12,610 nucleotides of DNA from an uncultured Lachnospiraceae bacterium (GTDB taxonomy: Bacteria > Bacillota > Clostridia > Lachnospirales > Lachnospiraceae): assembly GCA_902796375.1 (NCBI GenBank), contig CADBOW010000097.1:1-12610 (forward strand), in the 5' to 3' direction. Below, piece by piece: positions 7,967 through 12,610 of this stretch (its first letter is position 1; every line of letters starts with the position of its first letter). The translations under genes were made by a program, and so were the position numbers. Under the pieces are notes generated by a model that saw only the letters and a list, made by a program, of their open reading frames with translations, was not told where the DNA came from and did not search any database.

Positions 7967-7990
7967 GATTCTGCCTTCGGTGGCAGAATT
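7967..7990 (+). other. Intercistronic hairpin between hydG and hydF
   Basis: Bases 7967-7975 pair with 7982-7990 (nine pairs, one of them G-T at the base) around the loop TTCGGT. No T tract follows, so it is not a typical terminator. It may be an RNA processing or stability element that sets hydF expression apart from hydEG. The rest of the 106-bp gap holds only the hydF ribosome-binding site AAGGAG at 8005-8010. Confidence 0.55.
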
Positions 7991-8018
7991 CCGGAAGGAT
8001 GGATAAGGAGAGGAAAGA

Positions 8019-9260
8019 ATGAGTCTGAATGATACCCCCAATGCCGAGCGGATCCAGATCGGTTTCTTCGGCCTTCGAAATGCGGGGAAGAGCAGTCTGA
8101 TCAACCGGTTTACGAATCAGGAGGTATCTCTGGTCAGTGAGGTAAAGGGTACCACCACGGATCCGGTGCGTAAGAGCATGGAGCTTCTGCCCCTGGGACC
8201 GGTGACCGTCATTGATACGCCGGGCTTTGATGATGAAGGAAATCTGGGAGCGCAGAGAGTCCGCAGAACCCGGGAGGTTCTGGCGGTCTGTGATATCGCA
8301 GTGCTGGTGACGGAGCATGATACACTGAATGAAGTTGAAGATGAGTTATGTAAACTGATCCGGGAGCGGGAGATTCCCTGTGTGATGGTGCGGAGTAAGG
8401 CGGACCGGGGAGAGTTGGAAACCGGGACAGAGCAGGAAGAACGGGGAGAGGCGGAGACAGGAACAGAGCAGGAAACCCGGACGGACAGCAGCGGGTTTCT
8501 TACGGTCAGCGCCGTAGACGGCACGGGGATGGAAGCACTGAAGGAGCAGATCGCACATCTGATGCAGGGACGGGAGAAGAAGCTTCGTTTTGTGGCGGAT
8601 CTGATCCGGCCGGGAGATACGGTGGTACTGGTGATCCCCATTGACTCCTCAGCCCCGAAGGGACGTCTGATCCTGCCGCAGCAGCAGGCCATCCGGGATA
8701 TTCTGGATGCGGGTGCGGTCAGCATGGTTACCGGAGTGGAGGAACTGCCGGACGTACTGGCGTCCTTGAAGAAGGCTCCGGCTCTGGTGATCACGGATTC
8801 CCAGGTGTTCGGACGTGTTATGAAGCTGGTACCCCGGGAAATCCCGCTTACATCATTTTCCATACTGATGGCCAGATATAAGGGATTCTTGAAGCAGGCG
8901 GTCAGAGGTGCGGCAGTACTGGACCGGCTTCCGGAGGGAGCGAATGTGCTGATCAGCGAGGGATGTACACACCACAGGCAGTGTGAAGACATCGGGACGG
9001 TGAAGCTGCCCAAATGGATCCGGGAGTACACGGGAAAAAACGTGGATTTCACCTTCACCTCCGGGAAAGGATACCCGGAAAACACGGAACGTTTCCACCT
9101 GATCGTTCACTGCGGCGCCTGCATGCTCACCGACCGGGAGGTGCAGAACCGGATGCACGCGGCGGAACGGGCGGGAGTCCCATTTACGAATTACGGAACA
9201 CTGATCGCAAAGATCAATGGGATTCTGGATCGGAGTATCGCATGTATTCCGGACCTGTAG
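8019..9260 (+). CDS. hydF: [FeFe]-hydrogenase maturase HydF, GTPase scaffold
   Basis: HydF receives the [2Fe] precursor made by HydG and HydE, holds it on its iron-sulfur cluster and transfers it to apo-HydA. The 413-residue protein has three parts. The N-terminal GTPase domain shows the P-loop GLRNAGKSS at 18-26, the KGTTTDP switch region, DTPG at 66-69, and a G5-type SAVDG at 164-168. The G4 motif, normally NKxD, reads SKAD at 126-129. A dimerisation region follows, then the cluster-binding domain with C316-T-H318 and H364-C365-G-A-C368; the three cysteines are the cluster ligands. Between G4 and G5 lies an extra tandem pair of 12-residue repeats (130-153) rich in Glu, Gly and Thr, probably a surface loop. 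AAGGAG eight bases upstream supports the ATG start. The gene closes the hyd unit and is followed by a strong terminator. Confidence 0.96.
   Translation: MSLNDTPNAERIQIGFFGLRNAGKSSLINRFTNQEVSLVSEVKGTTTDPVRKSMELLPLGPVTVIDTPGFDDEGNLGAQRVRRTREVLAVCDIAVLVTEHDTLNEVEDELCKLIREREIPCVMVRSKADRGELETGTEQEERGEAETGTEQETRTDSSGFLTVSAVDGTGMEALKEQIAHLMQGREKKLRFVADLIRPGDTVVLVIPIDSSAPKGRLILPQQQAIRDILDAGAVSMVTGVEELPDVLASLKKAPALVITDSQVFGRVMKLVPREIPLTSFSILMARYKGFLKQAVRGAAVLDRLPEGANVLISEGCTHHRQCEDIGTVKLPKWIREYTGKNVDFTFTSGKGYPENTERFHLIVHCGACMLTDREVQNRMHAAERAGVPFTNYGTLIAKINGILDRSIACIPDL
8406..8477 (+). repeat. Tandem 36-bp duplication inside hydF
   Basis: Two adjacent 36-bp copies, 8406-8441 and 8442-8477, encode RGELETGTEQEE and RGEAETGTEQET. 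ACAGAGCAGGAA is identical in both and the remainder differs mainly by point changes. The length is a multiple of three, so the frame is kept. The insert falls between the G4 and G5 guanine-recognition motifs. Confidence 0.9.
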
Positions 9261-9312
9261 GAGCTTTGCACTCTGCAGAACAGGATTTTAGCTTTATATA
9301 ACCGAAGTTGTC

Positions 9313-9344
9313 GGAGACGGGTATTTCGTACCCGTCTCTTTTCA
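9313..9344 (+). terminator. Rho-independent terminator of the hyd genes
   Basis: GAGACGGGTA at 9314-9323 pairs perfectly with TACCCGTCTC at 9329-9338 around the loop TTTCG; an outer G-T pair adds one step. TTTT follows at 9339-9342. It lies about 50 bp after the hydF stop and separates the maturase genes from the polymerase unit. From here to 9462 the sequence is AT-rich leader, where I see no clear promoter boxes. Confidence 0.9.
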
Positions 9345-9450
9345 GTTTCCGAAGCACCTGAAATATTTTTTGTATTTTAAGGTTACTTTCAGTTTGTTCT
9401 TATATCATGGCATCAGCAACAGGGTCAGATTTGAAATACAGAGCAGAGAA

Positions 9451-9465
9451 GAGGTGAGGATCATG
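9451..9465 (+). promoter_or_regulatory. Ribosome-binding site that fixes the start of the VTC-domain gene
   Basis: GAGGTGAGG at 9451-9459 precedes ATG at 9463. The frame also opens upstream with a TTG at 9370, but that start has no Shine-Dalgarno sequence and would add 31 residues unlike anything in the family. The conserved motif FKRTEIKYIL begins only seven residues after this ATG. Confidence 0.85.
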
Positions 9466-10239
9466 CAGGGTTTTCAAGACGTCTTCAAAAGAACGGAAAT
9501 TAAATACATCCTCAGGATCGATCAGTATGAGGCGCTGATGGAGCGACTTCAGGGAATCGCGAAGATCGATCAGTACGGAGAGACGGATATCCTGAACATT
9601 TATTATGACACGCCGGAGTTCAGCCTGATCCGATCCTCTCTGGAAAAGCCGGTATATAAGGAGAAGCTTCGACTCAGGAGCTATGGGATCCCGAAGGAGG
9701 AAACCACTTCCTTCATAGAGATCAAGAAGAAATATAAAGGTGTTGTATATAAACGAAGGATTGATGCTCCCTACAGCAGGGCAAAGGGATATCTGGAGGG
9801 AAGAAATGATCTTCTGCAGAAGTCCCAGATCAAAAGTGAGATCGATGCATTTCGAACCGGTTATCAGGGACTTCGGCCGGCGATGGCGATCTCATATAAG
9901 AGGATCGCTCTGGCAGGGATTCAGGATCCGAATCTCAGGATCACCTTTGACCGTCAGATCCGCTGGCGTACGGATCGCCTGGACCTTCGGGCCGGAGCCG
10001 CGGGAGAGGATCTTCTGAAAGAAGGAGAACGGCTTATGGAAGTGAAGATAGCAAATGCATTTCCGATGGAGCTGTCACGAATATTCAGTGAGCTTGGGAT
10101 CTTCCCGGGGTCTTTTTCCAAATACGGAGAGGGATACCTTACCATGATGAAAAGATCTGCGGCGGTGGCCTGTCAGACGCCGGATGCGGCAGCGGCATCG
10201 GAGCTGGGAAACAGGGAAAATCTGGGATATGCATCTTAG
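9463..10239 (+). CDS. VTC-domain (polyphosphate polymerase-type) triphosphate tunnel protein
   Basis: The 258-residue protein is a single VTC domain, the fold in which yeast Vtc4 makes polyphosphate from ATP inside a charged tunnel. The expected tunnel residues are visible: E12 and K14 (TEIKY), R70 and R72 (KLRLRSYG), E86 with K88-K90 (FIEIKKK), K97-R99, the YKR at 145-147, R164 (TFDR), E193 and K195 (LMEVK) and S219-K220 (SFSKYGEGY). There is no SPX sensor domain and no membrane segment, so it should be cytosolic and must find membrane partners elsewhere. The DUF4956 membrane protein gene follows after 35 bp and a surface lipoprotein gene after that. The last 25 or so residues are an Ala-rich tail. 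Polyphosphate synthesis is the family-based expectation; the true product has not been established from sequence. Confidence 0.88.
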   Translation: MQGFQDVFKRTEIKYILRIDQYEALMERLQGIAKIDQYGETDILNIYYDTPEFSLIRSSLEKPVYKEKLRLRSYGIPKEETTSFIEIKKKYKGVVYKRRIDAPYSRAKGYLEGRNDLLQKSQIKSEIDAFRTGYQGLRPAMAISYKRIALAGIQDPNLRITFDRQIRWRTDRLDLRAGAAGEDLLKEGERLMEVKIANAFPMELSRIFSELGIFPGSFSKYGEGYLTMMKRSAAVACQTPDAAAASELGNRENLGYAS

Positions 10240-10274
10240 CGTAAATATAAGGATAAGGAAAGGGGAGATGATTT

Positions 10275-10958
10275 ATGTTAGGAAGTAATTTTTTCGGTAC
10301 GATATTTGATTCGACAACACTCACGGGAAATGATTTTCTGATCGCCACGGTTTGTGCCATTGTCTGCGGACTGGTCATAGCCCTCCTGTACCGGATCAGG
10401 AATCATTGTTCCAAGAGCTTCTTTATAACCCTTGCAGTACTTCCCCCGGCGGTTCAGATGGTGATCATGCTGGTGAACGGGAATCTGGGAGCCGGGGTGG
10501 CCGTGGCAGGCGCATTCAGCCTTGTCCGGTTCCGCTCCGCTCCCGGTAAGGGACAGGAGATCGCATGTATCTTCCAGGCTATGGCAGTCGGCCTTGCAAC
10601 CGGCATGGGATATATCGGAATCGCGATCATTTTCACACTTCTGATCTCGGGACTGATGCTGGTTCTGAACCTGCTTAAGGTAGGAGACGGCCCCGGACAG
10701 GAACGGATCCTAAGGATCACGGTTCCGGAGAATCTGGATTTTGAAGGGAAATTTGACAGAGTTTTTGATAAGTATCTGGAAAGATATACACTGGATGAAG
10801 TGAAGACTTCAAACATGGGAAGCCTCTATAAGATCAGCTACCATGTGATCACGAAGGCGGATATTTCCGTAAAGCAGATGATGGATGAGCTTCGCACTGG
10901 AAACGGGAATCTGGAGATCAGCCTGGCCCGGCCGGTAACGGTTATGGACGAATTATAG
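10275..10958 (+). CDS. DUF4956 integral membrane protein
   Basis: The 227-residue protein has hydrophobic segments near residues 21-39, 49-67, 97-113 and 114-134, predicted to be four membrane helices. A conserved loop, GAFSLVRFRSAPGKGQEI at about 79-96, is rich in Arg and Lys and is the family hallmark of DUF4956. Residues from about 142 to the end form a soluble domain of alternating strands and helices, probably cytosolic by the positive charge of the loops next to the helices. No enzymatic function is known for the family. Its genes are commonly found next to VTC-domain genes, as here, which suggests a membrane partner or channel for the polymerase. GGGGAG at 10262-10267 serves the ATG at 10275; an overlapping ATG at 10268 opens only a seven-codon frame. 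The lipoprotein gene begins 16 bp downstream. The family call is good; the role is inferred. Confidence 0.85.
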   Translation: MLGSNFFGTIFDSTTLTGNDFLIATVCAIVCGLVIALLYRIRNHCSKSFFITLAVLPPAVQMVIMLVNGNLGAGVAVAGAFSLVRFRSAPGKGQEIACIFQAMAVGLATGMGYIGIAIIFTLLISGLMLVLNLLKVGDGPGQERILRITVPENLDFEGKFDRVFDKYLERYTLDEVKTSNMGSLYKISYHVITKADISVKQMMDELRTGNGNLEISLARPVTVMDEL

Positions 10959-10974
10959 AAGGAAGGTGGTTCCT

Positions 10975-12610
10975 ATGAGTATGAACAGAAAGAAATACTA
11001 TCTGGCAGGTACACTCCTGTCGCTGGGAATGATCACCGGATTGTCCGGGTGCGGAACGAATTCGGTTGAAGCGAAGGAAAAAGGAAAGAATACGGATGGC
11101 TCCGGAGAAGAATCCGTCTTCGACGAGTTCTTTGGAGGTATTAAGGACAAGCTCACTGCCGGAACAGAGAATGGATCGGATTCGAAGAAGAAGGACAAGG
11201 ATGCATCGGGTTCGAAAAATGCGGACAAGGATGCTTCTGATCAGGATTCGAAGAAGAAAGGGGAATCCGGCAATACGAAGAAGGCTGCAGAGGATTATTT
11301 CTCCGACCGGGATCAGAACTGGGAATATGATGCTTCGGAGGCAGAGACCATAACGCTTTCAGGAACAACCGCTTCCGTAAGCGGATCCGGGGCGACGGTG
11401 GAGACCGCGTCGGACGGAGCCCCTCTGATCACCGTGAAGAAGGAAGGGACCTACATTGTGTCCGGAACTCTGGAGAAGGGTCAGATCGTCGTAGATGTTG
11501 GAGATGAGGATAAGGTTCAGCTGGTTCTGTCCGGTGTGACCATGACCAATGATGACAGCGCATGCATTTTCGTGAAAAATGCAGATAAGGTATTTATTAC
11601 CCTGGCGGATGGAACGACGAATACCCTGTCCGACACCGGAAAGGAATATGTTCAGACAGATTCGGATACCACCGTGGACGGAGTGATCTTTGCGAAGGAT
11701 GATATCACCCTGAACGGTACGGGCAGTCTCACGATTCAGGCCGGCTATAAGCATGGCATTGTGGGCAAGGATGACCTGAAGATCATTGACGGGACCTATC
11801 ATGTGACAGCTGCGTCCAAGGGAATCTCCGCAAATGATTCCATCCGGATCAAGGCGGGCTCCTTCGTGATCGATGCGAAGGATGACGGGCTTCACACCTC
11901 CAATGGGGATGAAGATGGCCGCGGATATATCTATATCGAAAATGGAACCTTTGATATTTCCTCCGGTGATGACGGGATCCATGCGGAGACCGATCTCATC
12001 ATCAAGGACGGGAAGATCAATATTAAAGAAAGCAAGGAAGGGCTGGAAGGCTATACGGTCACAGTGGATGGCGGAGACATCACCATAGTATCCACCGATG
12101 ACGGTATCAATGCGGCCGGAGGCTCTGCCAATACAGACAGCAAGGTGACCGGCAGGACGACTGACAAGGCGACCGACAAGACGACTGACAAGGCGACCGA
12201 CAAGACGACTGACAAGACGACCGACAAGACGACCGACAAAACGACCGACGAAACGACTGACAAGACGACCGACGAGACGACTGACAAGGTGACCGGAGAT
12301 ACATCGGAAGGCGATCTTTCGCTGGATGAGCTTCCGGCAGGACAGACAAATGGGCAAAACGGGCAGATGCCCGGGATGCCGGACTTCGGAGGCGGCATGG
12401 ACGGGCAGATGCCTGAAATGCCGGACTTCGGAGGCGGCATGGACGGACAGATGCCGGAGATGCCGAACTTCGGAAACGGACAGGGCGGCCGGCAGATGCC
12501 GAACTTCGGAAACGGTCAGGACGGCCAGCAGATGCCGAACTTCGGTGGAGGTCAGGGCGGGCCTGGCGGCTTCGGAGGCATGGATACGGATGAGAACGCA
12601 GTGATCACCA
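10975..12610 (+). CDS. Carbohydrate-binding (Cthe_2159-type) beta-helix lipoprotein, 3' end missing
   Basis: The frame is open from the ATG at 10975 (GGAAGGTGG upstream) to the window edge, 545 codons without a stop. Residues 1-26 are a lipoprotein signal with lipobox LSGC (C26), so the protein should be anchored to the outer face of the membrane. A Lys/Asp/Ser-rich linker to about residue 105 would reach into the cell wall. From about 122 to 385 the sequence has short beta-strand repeats with Asp-rich turns such as KDDGLHTS, GDDGIHAE and DDGINAAG. This pattern is typical of the Cthe_2159 family, right-handed beta-helix proteins that bind acidic polysaccharide and calcium. Two low-complexity blocks follow: TTDK repeats at 395-438 and Met-Pro-Asp-Phe-Gly-type repeats from 463. 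The last visible residues (ENAVIT) look like a resumed beta-strand. The gene is third in a tight unit with the VTC and DUF4956 genes. Ligand is inferred. Confidence 0.85.
   Translation, partial: MSMNRKKYYLAGTLLSLGMITGLSGCGTNSVEAKEKGKNTDGSGEESVFDEFFGGIKDKLTAGTENGSDSKKKDKDASGSKNADKDASDQDSKKKGESGNTKKAAEDYFSDRDQNWEYDASEAETITLSGTTASVSGSGATVETASDGAPLITVKKEGTYIVSGTLEKGQIVVDVGDEDKVQLVLSGVTMTNDDSACIFVKNADKVFITLADGTTNTLSDTGKEYVQTDSDTTVDGVIFAKDDITLNGTGSLTIQAGYKHGIVGKDDLKIIDGTYHVTAASKGISANDSIRIKAGSFVIDAKDDGLHTSNGDEDGRGYIYIENGTFDISSGDDGIHAETDLIIKDGKINIKESKEGLEGYTVTVDGGDITIVSTDDGINAAGGSANTDSKVTGRTTDKATDKTTDKATDKTTDKTTDKTTDKTTDETTDKTTDETTDKVTGDTSEGDLSLDELPAGQTNGQNGQMPGMPDFGGGMDGQMPEMPDFGGGMDGQMPEMPNFGNGQGGRQMPNFGNGQDGQQMPNFGGGQGGPGGFGGMDTDENAVIT
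12145..12300 (+). repeat. 12-bp coding minisatellite (TTDK repeats)
   Basis: Eleven direct 12-bp units run from 12157 to 12288 with consensus ACGAC(T/C)GACAAG, coding (T/A)TD(K/E). Degenerate units GTGACCGGC/A-type flank them at 12145 and 12289. Units differ mainly at third positions (ACT/ACC) and AAG/GAG, so the array has grown by slippage or recombination and then drifted. Gain or loss of units cannot shift the frame. Confidence 0.93.
12361..12579 (+). repeat. 42/36-bp coding repeats (Gly-Gln-Met-Pro-Phe rich)
   Basis: Two near-identical 42-bp units, 12361-12402 and 12403-12444, encode GQMPxMPDFGGGMD. A related third unit begins at 12445, and shorter 36-bp versions coding QMPNFGxGQxG lie at 12490-12525 and 12526-12561. 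The block ends in GGPGGFGGMD. It forms a flexible, Met- and Gly-rich stretch of the lipoprotein. Confidence 0.88.

Noticed and set aside
7941..8018. Small open frame between hydG and hydF (ATG near 7958, about 24 codons)
   Set aside because: It has no ribosome-binding site, includes the hairpin and runs into the hydF start region, so there is no sign of coding.
9370..9462. N-terminal extension of the VTC-domain protein from a TTG codon at 9370
   Set aside because: There is no ribosome-binding site before the TTG, and the ATG at 9463 has a good one immediately upstream of the conserved domain start.
9345..9462. Search for a promoter or riboswitch in the AT-rich leader before the VTC gene
   Set aside because: TATCAT at 9403-9408 is a possible -10, but no -35 lies at 16-18 bp, and I found no conserved riboswitch-like structure, so neither was annotated.
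12157..12288. Regular 12-bp direct repeats as a possible CRISPR or origin iteron array
   Set aside because: The units are contiguous without spacers, stay in frame inside a large gene and vary at synonymous positions, so they are a coding minisatellite.
11359..12357. Long reverse-strand open frame of 332 codons opposite the lipoprotein gene
   Set aside because: Its repetitive Val-Gly-Arg-Leu-type stretch is simply the complement of the TTDK minisatellite. The forward frame has a lipobox, a ribosome-binding site and a recognisable fold.

Overview
The window looks like chromosomal DNA of an anaerobic, moderately GC-rich Clostridia species, most likely a Lachnospiraceae-type gut or rumen fermenter. 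Three things point there: a full set of [FeFe]-hydrogenase maturases, a secreted M6 peptidase with choline/glucan-binding-type GW repeats, and a polyphosphate polymerase (VTC)-DUF4956-carbohydrate-binding lipoprotein cluster. The family assignments are made by reading protein motifs; no database search was run, so the taxon is an inference. Every recognised gene is on the + strand.

Layout. (1) Bases 2-397 are the 3' end of ATP-dependent PEP carboxykinase (pckA), closed by a strong terminator. (2) Bases 539-2686 encode a secreted M6-type zinc metallopeptidase with an EF-hand-like loop and five C-terminal cell-surface-binding repeats. (3) Bases 2804-5358 carry a CBS/DRTGG-containing family II inorganic pyrophosphatase followed 14 bp later by a DegV-family lipid-binding protein. 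(4) Bases 5411-9260 hold hydE, hydG and hydF, the complete maturation set for the H-cluster of [FeFe] hydrogenase, followed by a strong terminator. No hydrogenase structural gene is in the window. (5) Bases 9463-12610 hold a tight three-gene unit: a soluble VTC-fold polymerase, a four-helix DUF4956 membrane protein and a beta-helical lipoprotein that runs off the end of the window.

How the genes work together. HydG makes Fe-CO-CN synthons from tyrosine, HydE processes them, and HydF is the GTPase scaffold that delivers the assembled [2Fe] subcluster to apo-hydrogenase; together with PEP carboxykinase this suits fermentative energy metabolism. The last unit is the least understood part. Its VTC-like protein keeps the charged tunnel residues of eukaryotic Vtc4 but has no SPX or membrane domain. 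The adjacent DUF4956 protein could supply the membrane part and the lipoprotein the outside part. I infer a synthesis-and-export or surface-polymer system from this arrangement. The lipoprotein also carries two in-frame coding minisatellites that appear to sit in a loop of its beta-helix. There are no RNA genes, insertion sequences or CRISPR arrays that I can see. The only non-coding stretches are short (longest about 200 bp) and hold terminators, hairpins and possible promoters.
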